This document shows, one piece after another, positions 54,718 through 63,909 of a stretch of 64,000 nt of DNA. Below the pieces are notes generated by a model. It did no database searches. It was given only the letters and a program-made list of their open reading frames with translations, and was not told the origin of the DNA. Origin of the DNA: Pseudomonas borbori (GTDB lineage Bacteria > Pseudomonadota > Gammaproteobacteria > Pseudomonadales > Pseudomonadaceae); the NCBI RefSeq assembly GCF_900115555.1, contig NZ_FOWX01000028.1, positions 1-64,000 of the forward strand. The letters are read 5' to 3'. Numbering within the stretch: the first letter of the stretch is position 1; every line of letters starts with the position of its first letter. The position numbers and the translations under genes are program-made.

Positions 54718-54784
54718 AGCCCGGATGCAATCCGGAAAAGTCTGGCACCTGAAAGATCGCTCCCGGATTGCATCCGGGCTACGC
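54717..54784. repeat. REP-like inverted repeat
   Basis: TAGCCCGGATGCAATCCGG and its inverted copy flank about 30 bases. The same family lies at 24282-24347. It abuts the terminator above, with MITE copy 2 about 50 bases further on. Confidence 0.75.
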
Positions 54785-54833
54785 GTTGGCCAACTGGCTT
54801 ACGACCAGCGTTCAGAGAAATGGCTAGCAGGCT

Positions 54834-54986
54834 GTTGAAAAACTACCTACGTTGCCGATACGGCGTTAAAAACAGGCTCGGAATGCTCATTTACAGCTCG
54901 TAAAGTCGGGTGCGACCCCAGTCGCTTCCTCGCCTGTTTTTGCCTTGTCTCGGCTGCCTCACCTACGTTTTTCAACGGCCTGCTAA
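54834..54986. mobile_element. MITE copy 2 (about 153 bp), reversed to copy 1
   Basis: The left end, CTAGCAGGCTGTTGAAAAAC, matches the reversed right end of the copy at 35459-35606, and the right end is CGTTTTTCAACGGCCTGCTAA. Interior segments such as AATGCTCATTTACAGC are shared. It has no transposase and lies between genes, 42 bases before the ModE box. Confidence 0.82.
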
Positions 54987-55027
54987 TGGCGGAACGGCGC
55001 CGGCCCTCTGGCCTGCTGAACGCCAAG

Positions 55028-55051
55028 CGCTATATTTCTTTGTATATAGCG
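55028..55051. promoter_or_regulatory. ModE-binding box upstream of modA
   Basis: CGCTATAT and ATATAGCG flank eight bases, and the core is TATAT-N7-TATAT, the ModE consensus (TATAT-N7-TAYAT). It lies 80 bases upstream of the modA start. ModE with molybdate represses mod operons in many bacteria. No modE gene is in the window. Confidence 0.88.
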
Positions 55052-55130
55052 ACTGAGTCAGGCTAAAGTGCCCTGGCTACGGGCGAAGCGCCCGGGCGTT
55101 GTCCGCTAACCAAGGTCAAGGAGTCATTCG

Positions 55131-55889
55131 ATGGATTGCCGTATCCCCCGCACCTGGCTGACGCTGCTTGCCGGCCTGAGCTGCAGCGCCAGCGTGCTGG
55201 CCGAGGAGGTGCAGGTGGCCGTGGCCGCCAACTTCACCGCGCCGCTGCAGGCGATTGCCCGCGAATTTGCACAAGATACCGGGCACACACTGGTCGCTGC
55301 CTTTGGTGCCACCGGCCAGTTGTATGCGCAGATTCAAAACGGCGCACCTTTCGAGGTGTTCCTCGCCGCTGACGCCAACACCCCGGCCAGGCTGGAAAGG
55401 CAGGGGCTTGGGGTTGCCGGTTCGCGCTTTACCTATGCGATCGGCAGCCTGGTGCTGTGGTCGGCCAAGGCCGACTACATCGACGGCAGCGACGCGGTGC
55501 TCAAGGCGAACCCATTCAGGCACCTGGCCATTGCCAACCCGAAAGCCGCACCTTACGGCCTGGCTGCGACCCAGGTGCTGACTAAACTCGGTTTGCGCGC
55601 AGCGCTGCAGAGCAAGCTGGTCGAGGGGCAGAGCATTACCCAGACGCTGCAATTCGTGTCCACCGGCAATGCCGAGCTCGGCTTTGTCGCGCTGTCGCAA
55701 GTGTATAAGGATGGCCAGATCAGCAGCGGCTCGGCCTGGGTCGTGCCCGATGAGCTGTATGAGCCGATCAGGCAGGACGCACTGATTCTCAAGCGAGGTG
55801 AGAACAACCCCGCGGCCACTGCGCTGGTGGAGTACCTGAAAGGCCCGAAAGTGGCTGAAATCATCCAATCCTACGGTTACCAGCCGTAA
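55131..55889 (+). CDS. modA: Molybdate-binding periplasmic protein ModA
   Basis: 252 residues with a signal peptide ending near residue 24 (SASVLAEE). VAVAANFTAPLQAIAREF, then GATGQLYAQIQNGAPFEVFLAAD is the ligand-binding start of ModA. It binds molybdate in the periplasm for the ModBC importer. AAGGAG eight bases upstream gives the start. A ModE box precedes the operon. Confidence 0.95.
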   Translation: MDCRIPRTWLTLLAGLSCSASVLAEEVQVAVAANFTAPLQAIAREFAQDTGHTLVAAFGATGQLYAQIQNGAPFEVFLAADANTPARLERQGLGVAGSRFTYAIGSLVLWSAKADYIDGSDAVLKANPFRHLAIANPKAAPYGLAATQVLTKLGLRAALQSKLVEGQSITQTLQFVSTGNAELGFVALSQVYKDGQISSGSAWVVPDELYEPIRQDALILKRGENNPAATALVEYLKGPKVAEIIQSYGYQP

Positions 55890-55904
55890 TTACAGGTCGC
55901 AGCG

Positions 55905-56585
55905 ATGCCCCTCACCCAAGCCGACTTCGACGCCGTCCTGCTGACCCTTGAGCTGGCTTCGCTGACCACCGTGCTGCTGCTGTTGATCGGTACGCCCATC
56001 GCCTGGTGGCTGGCGCGCACCGGCTCCTGGCTGAAGAGACCGCTCGGCGCCATCGTCGCCCTGCCGCTGGTGCTGCCTCCGACGGTGATCGGTTTCTACC
56101 TGCTGGTGAGCATGGGCCCGCATGGTTTTATCGGTCAGCTGACCCAGAGCCTCGGCCTCGGCACCCTGACCTTCACCTTCAGCGGGCTGGTGATCGGCTC
56201 GGTGTTCTATTCGCTGCCTTTCGTCGTGCAACCCTTGCAGAACGCCTTCGAGGCCATCGGCCGCGCACCGCTGGAGGCGGCGGCGACCCTGCGCGCCAAT
56301 CCCTGGGACGCCTTCTTCACGGTGGTGCTGCCACTGGCCAAACCCGGCTTCCTGACCGCGGCCATCCTCGGTTTCGCCCACACCGTGGGCGAGTTCGGCG
56401 TGGTGCTGATGATCGGTGGCAATATCCCCGGCAAGACTCAGGTGGCGTCCGTGCAGATCTATAACCATGTGGAAACCATGAACTACGCCCAGGCCCACTG
56501 GCTGGCCGGCGGCATGGTGGCGTTCTCCTTTATCGTGTTGCTGGCGCTCTATTCCGGGCGTAGCAACAAGCGGGTGTGGCAATGA
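55905..56585 (+). CDS. modB: Molybdate ABC transporter permease ModB
   Basis: 226 residues with five or six membrane helices. The EAA loop is APLEAAATLRANPWDAFFTV, and HTVGEFGVVLMIGGNIPGKT is a ModB hallmark. It forms the channel of the molybdate importer. It lies 15 bases after modA, and its stop codon overlaps the modC start (ATGA). Confidence 0.95.
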   Translation: MPLTQADFDAVLLTLELASLTTVLLLLIGTPIAWWLARTGSWLKRPLGAIVALPLVLPPTVIGFYLLVSMGPHGFIGQLTQSLGLGTLTFTFSGLVIGSVFYSLPFVVQPLQNAFEAIGRAPLEAAATLRANPWDAFFTVVLPLAKPGFLTAAILGFAHTVGEFGVVLMIGGNIPGKTQVASVQIYNHVETMNYAQAHWLAGGMVAFSFIVLLALYSGRSNKRVWQ

Positions 56586-57724
56586 TCTGGCCGTTACGCC
56601 GCCAGCCTGCGGCTATCCAAGCGGTCGCGGGTCTGGGCGAAATCCGTGGGCGATTCAAGGTCGAACATGCCGATTTCATCCTGGATGTTGAGCTGCACCT
56701 GCCTGGCCGCGGGATCAGCGCGCTGTTCGGCCACTCGGGTTCGGGCAAGACCAGTTGCCTGCGCTGCTTCGCCGGGCTGGATCAGCCATCCGAGGGCTAC
56801 CTGCAGGTCAATGGCGAACTGTGGCAGGACAGTGATCAGGGCATCTTTGTGCCGGCGCATAAGCGCTCCGTGGGCTACGTGTTTCAGGATGCCAACCTGT
56901 TTGCCCACCTGTCGGTGCGGCGCAACCTCGAGTACGGACACAAACGCATTCCTGCGGCGCAGCGGCGGATTGCCCTGGAGCAGGCGGTGGAGTTGCTCGG
57001 CATTGGCCATCTGCTCGAGCGCTTACCGGGCAACCTGTCGGGTGGCGAGCGGCAGCGTGTCGGTATTGCTCGCGCCCTGCTGACCACCCCGCGCCTGCTG
57101 TTGATGGACGAGCCGCTGGCCTCGCTCGACCTCAAGCGCAAGCTGGAGGTGCTGCCCTACCTGGAGCGCCTGCACCAGGAGCTGGATATCCCGATTCTCT
57201 ACGTCAGCCATTCGCCCGACGAGGTGGCGCGCCTGGCCGATCACCTGGTGGTGCTGGAGGAAGGCCGGGTGCAGGCCAGCGGGCCACTGAAGGAAACCCT
57301 GCTGCGCAGCGACCTGCCCTTTATGTTCGAGGAAGATGCCGAGGCCGTGGTCGATGGCAGCGTCAGCCACTACGACCCGGACTATCGGCTGCTGAGCATC
57401 CGCCTGAGCGGCACCGACGCCGTGCTGCAGCTGACCCATGCGCCCCTGCCTGCAGGCAAGCCGGTGCGGGTGAAAATCAAGGCGCGGGATGTCAGCCTGA
57501 GCCTGGACCAGGCCGAGGGCACCAGCCTGCTCAACCTGCTGCCGGCGCGGGTCGAACACTGGCTGGCGCTGGACAACCAGGCGCAGATGCTGGTCGACCT
57601 GAGGGTCGGCGACGAGCGGATGATCGCCCGCATCACCCGCTATTCCTTCGACCGGCTGGGTATCCATGCGCAGCAGGCGCTGTGGGTGCAGGTCAAATCC
57701 GTCTCGCTGCTGGCGTCCGATTGA
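56582..57724 (+). CDS. modC: Molybdate ABC transporter ATP-binding protein ModC
   Basis: 380 residues. Walker A is GHSGSGKT near 50-57, the signature is LSGGERQR, Walker B is LLLMDEPLASLD, and SHSPDE carries the switch His. A C-terminal Mop (molybdate-binding) domain spans about 300-375. About 20 extra residues precede the usual start. Starting at 56582 by overlap with modB is preferred over GTG 56576. Confidence 0.95.
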   Translation: MIWPLRRQPAAIQAVAGLGEIRGRFKVEHADFILDVELHLPGRGISALFGHSGSGKTSCLRCFAGLDQPSEGYLQVNGELWQDSDQGIFVPAHKRSVGYVFQDANLFAHLSVRRNLEYGHKRIPAAQRRIALEQAVELLGIGHLLERLPGNLSGGERQRVGIARALLTTPRLLLMDEPLASLDLKRKLEVLPYLERLHQELDIPILYVSHSPDEVARLADHLVVLEEGRVQASGPLKETLLRSDLPFMFEEDAEAVVDGSVSHYDPDYRLLSIRLSGTDAVLQLTHAPLPAGKPVRVKIKARDVSLSLDQAEGTSLLNLLPARVEHWLALDNQAQMLVDLRVGDERMIARITRYSFDRLGIHAQQALWVQVKSVSLLASD

Positions 57725-57888
57725 GAGCTAGCCCCTATAGCAAGCCGGCGATCCTTACAGGCACATATCCAACCAAATCACTCTTTAGAGGCATGCCCGT
57801 ACGCCGCAGGCACAGTACCCTCTTGCGGTTGATGGATACGCCACACCGTCTCCGCATTGCTCAAAAAAACAACAAGGAGCACCCCGGA

Positions 57889-58629
57889 ATGCGCAACAAG
57901 CCGCCCTTTCGTCACCTATTCCTCTGCCTGTTAGCCGTCCTGACCAGCCTCGCGCCATCGGCCTTCGCCGCAGCGGTCAGCCCCCAGGAGCAAGTCCAGG
58001 TTCAGGCCAGCCGGGCGACCAGCAGTCTGATGCTGTTACGCGGCGAAGGTTTCCAAAAGAAACACCTGAACACCCTCGAAGCCGACCTGCAGGCCCTGGC
58101 CGGCGCAATCCAAAGCCTGCCGCAAGGCAGCGATGCCCTGCGCAGCGCGCACCAGGAACTGGTGCTGCAGATCCGTCGCGGGGTGGCTTTTGGCCCGAAA
58201 GAGGAGGACTTGCCCTGGCGCTACCCGGAAGATCTGAGCAAGGCGCTACTGGGCGTACTGCATGAAGCCCGTCAACTGTCGCCGGAGGGCGACAGCGAGC
58301 TGGCCGCCAAGCTCGAATACCTCTCGGTGCAGTACTTGAGCCGCTCCTATCTCGGCTCTTTCGAAATCGCCCGCGAACAGCCCACGACCTACCTCGGCCA
58401 GGACGAGCGCAAGCTGGTGCCCGCCGTCGACGGCGAGCTGGCCGCGCTGGATGCCCAGGCCAACCCCGACTGGAGAAAGGTGACGGTTCGCTGGGAATAC
58501 CTGAAAGCCGCGCTGACCGACCTCAACAGCCAGAGCAACACCCTGAGCAGCGTCTCGGGCCGGGCCTTTGCGCCCATGACCGTATATCGCCACACCCGTG
58601 CCCTGACCGAGCAGTGGATGGCGATGTAG
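57889..58629 (+). CDS. Secreted protein of unknown function downstream of modABC
   Basis: 246 residues after a start at 57889, which has AAGGAG about nine bases upstream; the frame is open further to 57682. A Sec signal peptide is likely (about 1-29, LAPSAFAAAV). The rest is helical, with leucine-rich pairs and no known motif. It lies 164 bases after modC and could be co-transcribed. I do not recognise the family. Confidence 0.6.
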   Translation: MRNKPPFRHLFLCLLAVLTSLAPSAFAAAVSPQEQVQVQASRATSSLMLLRGEGFQKKHLNTLEADLQALAGAIQSLPQGSDALRSAHQELVLQIRRGVAFGPKEEDLPWRYPEDLSKALLGVLHEARQLSPEGDSELAAKLEYLSVQYLSRSYLGSFEIAREQPTTYLGQDERKLVPAVDGELAALDAQANPDWRKVTVRWEYLKAALTDLNSQSNTLSSVSGRAFAPMTVYRHTRALTEQWMAM

Positions 58630-59009
58630 GCGACCGACACAACCGCTCGCCGAACGGAATCGGCGCAACGGGCCAGCTCAGGCCCATGACATCATCGACG
58701 AACGCCGTAATGACCGTTGAGCTGGATGCTCCAGCCGCCGATGAACAACCCCAGGCCGCGGCCCAGCCACAGCGCCGTCGACTGCGGTGCCAGCACCTCG
58801 CTGCTGGCGCGACTTCGCCCTGCTGCTGAGCCACAAGCTGCGCCTGACGTTTATCGCCTTGGCGCAGATGAGCCTGCTCCCGGCTGAACCGCTGGCGCTC
58901 TGCCATTGTCCATGACGGACCGTTGAAATACCTTGCCGAGCCCGGGCATGCTTGACCCAGCATTGCCAGCACCCGACAACCTGCCCACCCCACGGAGCCC
59001 TCCAGCCCG
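58630..59009. other. 380-base gap, possibly decayed coding sequence
   Basis: No intact gene is present. On the plus strand 58803-58917 reads WRDFALLLSHKLRLTFIALA to a stop in coding-like composition, and on the minus strand a frame ending near 58688 reads STALWLGRGLGLFIGGW. Neither has a start. They may be remnants or chance. Confidence 0.35.
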
Positions 59010-60950
59010 ATGCCGTTACCCTGCCGCCCCGATCTGCCCGATGTACTGGCCGGCCCGCTGCTGCGGCGCCTGGAGCCCGGCCGTGTGGTGCTCTGGCTGG
59101 TGGCCAGCCGGCCGCTGGCGCTGCAGCTGTGCCTGAACGAGCAGTGCCATCCGCTGGCCGAACACTGCCGGCAGCTGCCGCTGGGCCGGCATGCCGTGCT
59201 GCACCTGATCGACCTGCCGCTGGCCGAGCGCCTGCCGCAGGATGCGCGGATCGCCTACGACCTGCAGATCCTCGACCCCGGCCAGGCACCGCGCGGCCTG
59301 GCCGACTGGGCGCCGCACCTGCTCCACGAGGGCGAGACGCGCGCCGACTTCGTGCTCAAGTCGCGCATCGACCAGTTGCTCCACGGCTCCTGCCGCAAGC
59401 CGCACCACAGCGCGGCCGACGGCCTGCTGTGCGCCGACCGCCTGCTGGCGGCGGAGCGCGGCGCGGCGCAGCGTCCGGCCCTGCTGCTGCTGAACGGCGA
59501 CCAGGTCTACGCCGACGACGTCAGCGGCCCGCTGCTGTGCGCCATCCACCAGTTGATCGAGCGCCTGGGGTTGTTCGACGAGGCCCTGGAAGGCGCCGTG
59601 GTCACCGACAGCCAGGCGCTCTACGCCCACCCCGCCGGCTACTACCGGCGCGCCGACCTGCTGCCGGCACTGAAGAGCAACCAGACCCTGCGCGACCGGT
59701 TCTTCGGCGGGGTGGAAAAGCCGATCTTCACCAGCAGCACCGCCGACAACCACCTGGTCACCTTCGCCGAGGTGATCGCCATGTACCTGCTGGTCTGGTC
59801 GCCGGTGCCCTGGACCCTGATCGACGAAACCGAGCCGACGCTGAGCGAACAGCAGCGCCGGCGCTACCGCGCGGAGCGCACACACATCGACGCCTTCCGC
59901 CGGGGCCTGGGCCAGGCGGCACGGGCGCTGGCGCACCTGCCGACCCTGATGATCTTCGACGACCACGACATCACCGACGACTGGAACCTGTCGGCGCGCT
60001 GGGAGCAGACCGCCTATGGCCACCCCTTCTCCAAGCGCATCATCGGCAACGCCCTGCTCGCCTACCTACTGTGCCAGGGCTGGGGCAACCAACCGGAGGC
60101 CTTCGCCGAACCCCTGGCGGCCTGCAGCGAATTGCTGCGCCAGGCGCAGCACGGCGGGGGCCTGGACCCCGCCCGGCAGGACGCGCTGCTCGACAGCCTG
60201 CTGCGCTTGCAGCACTGGCACTACGTGCTGCCGACCACCCCGGCGCTGCTGGTGCTGGACACCCGTACCCGCCGCTGGCGCAGCGAAGGCCGCCTGTCGC
60301 GTCCCTCGGGGCTGATGGACTGGGAGGCGCTGTGCGAATTCCAGCAGGCGCTGCTCGATCACCCGGCCTGCATCATCGTCTCGCCGGCGCCGATGTTCGG
60401 CGTCAAGCTGATCGAAGGCCTGCAGAAGTTGTTCACCTTCGCCGGCCACCCGCTGCTGGTCGACGCCGAGAACTGGATGGCCCATCGCGGCGCCGCCCAG
60501 GTGATGCTCAACATCTTCCGCCATTCGCGCACCCCGGGCGATTTCGTGGTGCTGTCCGGCGACGTGCACTACTCCTTCGTCTACCAGGTGCGCATCCGCC
60601 ATCGCCGCGCCAGCCCGACCATCTGGCAGATCACCAGCAGCGGCATCAAGAACGATTTCCCGCCACGCCTGCTGGACTGGTTGGACCGCCTCAACCGCTG
60701 GCTGTACGCGCCCTGGTCGCCGCTCAACTGGCTGACCAAGCGCCGGCGCATGCGCATCAGCCCGCTGATCCCCGACCGCAGCCGCGCCGGCGAGCGCCTG
60801 TGGAACGGCGCCGGCTTAGGCCAGGTGTTCTTCGACGAACGGGGCCGCCCGCGGCGCACCCTCCAGCTCAACGCCGACGGCTCGCCGCCGGTGGCTTTCG
60901 TCGGTGAGCGGGAAGAGCGCCAGCCGCGCGAAGTGGCCACTATCCCCTAG
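59010..60950 (+). CDS. PhoD-like metallophosphatase (alkaline phosphatase D family)
   Basis: 646 residues with no signal peptide visible. Metal-ligand motifs of the PhoD-like group are NGDQVYADD, FDDHDITDDW and SGDVHYSFVY. A beta-rich N-terminal domain of about 110 residues precedes them. The length is typical of the bacterial alkaline phosphatase D-like cytoplasmic group, which is less studied than secreted PhoD. The stop codon TAG is supplied by a REP element (60947-61005). No partner genes lie nearby. Confidence 0.82.
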   Translation: MPLPCRPDLPDVLAGPLLRRLEPGRVVLWLVASRPLALQLCLNEQCHPLAEHCRQLPLGRHAVLHLIDLPLAERLPQDARIAYDLQILDPGQAPRGLADWAPHLLHEGETRADFVLKSRIDQLLHGSCRKPHHSAADGLLCADRLLAAERGAAQRPALLLLNGDQVYADDVSGPLLCAIHQLIERLGLFDEALEGAVVTDSQALYAHPAGYYRRADLLPALKSNQTLRDRFFGGVEKPIFTSSTADNHLVTFAEVIAMYLLVWSPVPWTLIDETEPTLSEQQRRRYRAERTHIDAFRRGLGQAARALAHLPTLMIFDDHDITDDWNLSARWEQTAYGHPFSKRIIGNALLAYLLCQGWGNQPEAFAEPLAACSELLRQAQHGGGLDPARQDALLDSLLRLQHWHYVLPTTPALLVLDTRTRRWRSEGRLSRPSGLMDWEALCEFQQALLDHPACIIVSPAPMFGVKLIEGLQKLFTFAGHPLLVDAENWMAHRGAAQVMLNIFRHSRTPGDFVVLSGDVHYSFVYQVRIRHRRASPTIWQITSSGIKNDFPPRLLDWLDRLNRWLYAPWSPLNWLTKRRRMRISPLIPDRSRAGERLWNGAGLGQVFFDERGRPRRTLQLNADGSPPVAFVGEREERQPREVATIP

Positions 60951-61005
60951 GGTGCGCCGCGCGCACCAGCCGACTATTGCCCCGGTGCGCACGGCGCACC
61001 CTAGG
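60947..61005. repeat. REP pair that supplies the PhoD-like gene's stop codon
   Basis: CCTAGGGTGCGC and GCGCACCCTAGG are exact inverted copies. The TAG at 60948-60950 within the left arm ends the PhoD-like frame. It is of the same family as 25542-25612. Confidence 0.8.
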
Positions 61006-61084
61006 CGGCGATCAGGCCGTAGCCCGATGCTACCCGGGAATGGGAAAGCTGGATGCAAACAGCGGCATCCACCCCGCGCGGATA

Positions 61085-62398
61085 TCAGCGCAGCTTTTCC
61101 AGCAGCTGGTAGTACCACATGCCGACGGCCAGCAGCGGGTTGCCCAGCTGGTCGCCGAGCGGCACCCTGATCTGCCTGCAGGCGGCGAAGGTGTCGAAGC
61201 GCTCCAGGTCGCCGGTGATCGCCTTGGCCATGATCTCGCCCATGATGTGGCTGGTGGCGATGCCGTGGCCGGAGTAGCCCTGGCAGTACCAGACGTGGTC
61301 CGACAGCTTGCCCAGCTGGGGGATGCGGTTGACCACGATGCCCATGGCGCAACTCCACTGGAAATCGATGGCCACGCCCTTGAGCTGCGGGAAGGTGCGC
61401 TCGATGGCCGGGCGCAGCTCGCCGGCGATGTCCCGCGAGTCGCGCCCCGAATAGTTGCAGCCGCCGCCGAACAGCAGGCGGCCGTCGGCGGTCAGGCGGT
61501 AGTAGTCGAGGACGAAGCGGCAGTCGTAGACCGCCAGGTCCTGCGGGTTGATTTCCTGCGCCCGTTCACCGAGCGGCGCGCTGGCGACGATGCCGCCCAT
61601 GGCCGGGAAGATCAGGCCCTTGAGCTTGCCCGGCTCGAGCTTGTGGTAGACGTCGCCGGCCAGCAGCACCTGCTTGGCCTCGATCCGCCCGCCGGCGGTG
61701 ACCACCGCCGGCTTGGCACCGTGGACGATCTGCAGCACCTCGGAGTGCTCGAAGATCAGCGCGCCCAGACTTTCGGCCGCCCTGGCTTCGCCGATGCACA
61801 GGTTGAGCGGGTGCAGGTGCATGTTGCGGCTGTTCTTCAGGGCGCCGCAGTAGAGTTCGCTGGCCAGGTGGCTGCGCACACCGTCGCGGTCGAGCAGGCT
61901 CACCTGGTCGCCCATGCCGCGGCGCATGGCTTCGGCGTAGGAGGCCTCCAGTTCCTGCATATGCACCGGCTTCATCGCCGCGTGCAGGTGGCCGTGCTTG
62001 AGGTCGCAGGCAATGCCGTACTTGGCCACCCGCTGCTCGATGATGGCGTGACCGCGCCAGCGCAGGTGCCAGATGAAGTCGTCGACCTCCTCGCCCAGGC
62101 TGTTGCGCATCTGTTTGCGCATGGCCGCGTCGCCCGACAGGCTGCCGGTGACCTGGCCGCCATTGCGCCCGGTGGCGCCCCAGCCGATCTTGTTGGCTTC
62201 GACGATGGCCACCTTGAGGCCACGTTCGGCCAGTTCGACGGCGCTGGCGACGCCGGTGAAACCGCCACCGATGATCACCACATCGACACTGACCTCGCCC
62301 TTGAGCGTCGGGTAGTCGGTCTCCTGGTTGAGGGTGGCGCTGTAGTAGGACGGGCAGCGTTCGGCGGCGGGCGTTACAGGCTCGATAGCGGCATTCAT
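61085..62398 (-). CDS. FAD-dependent gamma-glutamylputrescine oxidase-like enzyme (PuuB/PauB-like)
   Basis: 437 residues. DVVIIGGGFTGVASAVELAE is the dinucleotide fold. GATGRNGGQVTGSLSGD and QGYSGHGIATSHIMGEIMA are typical of the family. AAGGA eight bases upstream gives the start. It is the last gene of a two-gene cluster with a synthetase paralogue upstream, separated by a REP pair. The combination is the core of the gamma-glutamyl polyamine path. Confidence 0.9.
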   Translation of the reverse strand: MNAAIEPVTPAAERCPSYYSATLNQETDYPTLKGEVSVDVVIIGGGFTGVASAVELAERGLKVAIVEANKIGWGATGRNGGQVTGSLSGDAAMRKQMRNSLGEEVDDFIWHLRWRGHAIIEQRVAKYGIACDLKHGHLHAAMKPVHMQELEASYAEAMRRGMGDQVSLLDRDGVRSHLASELYCGALKNSRNMHLHPLNLCIGEARAAESLGALIFEHSEVLQIVHGAKPAVVTAGGRIEAKQVLLAGDVYHKLEPGKLKGLIFPAMGGIVASAPLGERAQEINPQDLAVYDCRFVLDYYRLTADGRLLFGGGCNYSGRDSRDIAGELRPAIERTFPQLKGVAIDFQWSCAMGIVVNRIPQLGKLSDHVWYCQGYSGHGIATSHIMGEIMAKAITGDLERFDTFAACRQIRVPLGDQLGNPLLAVGMWYYQLLEKLR

Positions 62399-62454
62399 GG
62401 GGAAATATCCTTGGTTCTGAGCCGCGGCCTTGGCGGCGGCTGGTGATCGGCTTG

Positions 62455-62528
62455 TTCGCGGCTAAAGCGGGATGTCGCCCAGCCCCTCCGGATCTCAGCG
62501 TTCCTGTGGGAGGGGCTTTAGCCGCGAA
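62455..62528. repeat. REP pair between the oxidase and synthetase genes
   Basis: TTCGCGGCTAAAGC (62455-62468) and GCTTTAGCCGCGAA (62515-62528) are exact inverted repeats of a common Pseudomonas REP type. They fill the gap upstream of the oxidase and do not interrupt a gene. Confidence 0.82.
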
Positions 62529-62544
62529 GCTTTATGGGGTCGGC

Positions 62545-63909
62545 TCAGGCCTGGCTCAGGTACCAGCGCCAGTCCTGCTCGCCGACTTCGGCCATGAACT
62601 GACGGTACTCGGCGCGCTTGATCGCCAGGTAGACCTTGAGAAACTCCGGACCCAGGGCTTCACGCGCCCAGGTGGAGTGCTCCAGGGCCTGGATCGAGGT
62701 CAGCCAGTCGGTGGGCAGCAATTCCTTGGCCTGGGCATAGCCGTTGCCCTCGATCGGCGCGCCCGGATCGAGCTGCTCACGGATGCCGCGATGGATACCG
62801 GCGAGGATCGCTGCGGCGGCCAGATAGGGGTTGGCATCGGCGCCGCAGATGCGGTGCTCGATATGCCGGGTAGTGGCCGGCCCGCCGGGCACGCGCAGGC
62901 TCACGGTGCGGTTGTCCACGCCCCAGGTCGGTGCCAGCGGCGCGTAGCTGTTGGCCTGGAAGCGCCGGTAGGAGTTGGCGTTGGGGCAGAACAGCAGCAA
63001 GGAATCGAGCAGGCTCGCCAGCATGCCCGCGACCGCCTGGCCCAGCAGCGGCGTGCCGGCCGGCTGCTCGCTGGCGAACAGGTTGTGGCCCTGGGCATCG
63101 GCCAGGCTGACGTGCATGTGCATGCCGGTGCCGGCCAGGTGGTCGAAGGGCTTGGCCATGAAGCAGGCCTGCATCCCGTGCTTGTGCGCCACGCCCTTGA
63201 CCAGGCGCTTGTAGCGCACCGCCTGATCCATGGCCAGCAACGCATCGCCGTGCTCCAAGGTGATTTCCACCTGGCCCGGGGCGTATTCGGAAATCGCCGT
63301 GCGCGCCGGAATGCCCTGCAGCTTGCAGGCGGCGTAGAGGTCGGCGAGGAACGGCTCGATCTGCTCCAGTTCGCGCAGGCCATAGACCTGGGTGCTGCGC
63401 GGACGGCCGCCATCCCGGTCGAGCGCCGGCTGCGGCCGGCCCTGGCTGTCGCGCTGCTGGTCGAGCAGGTAGAACTCCAGTTCGCAGGCCATCACCGGGT
63501 GATAACCCTCGGCCTTGAGCGCATCGATCACCCGCGTCAGCAGGTGGCGTGGATCGGCGACCGTGGCCGGCATGCCCTCGCTGGGGTGCATGCTGACCTG
63601 CACCGCAGCGGTGGGGATCTGTCGCCAGGGCATGCGGCTCAGGCTGCCGGCCAGCGGGTAGGCGCGGCAGTCGATGTCGCCAACCTCCCAGACCAGCCCG
63701 CTGTCCTCGACGTCGTCGCCGTTGATGCTCAGGCCGAGGATGGTGCTCGGCAGCGGCCGGCCGCTGGCATAGACGGCGAGCAGCTCGTCGCGATGGAGCA
63801 GTTTGCCGCGCGGCACGCCATTGGCGTCGAGGATGAACAGCTCGAACAGGTCGATATCGGGGTTTTGCGCCAGGAATTGCTGGGCATCTTGCACGGAGGC
63901 GAATGGCAT
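62545..63909 (-). CDS. Glutamine synthetase-family gamma-glutamylpolyamine synthetase paralogue
   Basis: 454 residues starting at 63909. ELFILDANGVPRGKLLHRDE is the N-terminal segment, CELEFYLLDQQ holds metal ligands, and FMAKPFDHLAGTGMHMHVS and CGADANPYLAAAA end the core. GAGAG upstream is a moderate ribosome binding site. It is followed by the oxidase at 61085. It is the fourth synthetase in the window. Confidence 0.9.
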   Translation of the reverse strand: MPFASVQDAQQFLAQNPDIDLFELFILDANGVPRGKLLHRDELLAVYASGRPLPSTILGLSINGDDVEDSGLVWEVGDIDCRAYPLAGSLSRMPWRQIPTAAVQVSMHPSEGMPATVADPRHLLTRVIDALKAEGYHPVMACELEFYLLDQQRDSQGRPQPALDRDGGRPRSTQVYGLRELEQIEPFLADLYAACKLQGIPARTAISEYAPGQVEITLEHGDALLAMDQAVRYKRLVKGVAHKHGMQACFMAKPFDHLAGTGMHMHVSLADAQGHNLFASEQPAGTPLLGQAVAGMLASLLDSLLLFCPNANSYRRFQANSYAPLAPTWGVDNRTVSLRVPGGPATTRHIEHRICGADANPYLAAAAILAGIHRGIREQLDPGAPIEGNGYAQAKELLPTDWLTSIQALEHSTWAREALGPEFLKVYLAIKRAEYRQFMAEVGEQDWRWYLSQA

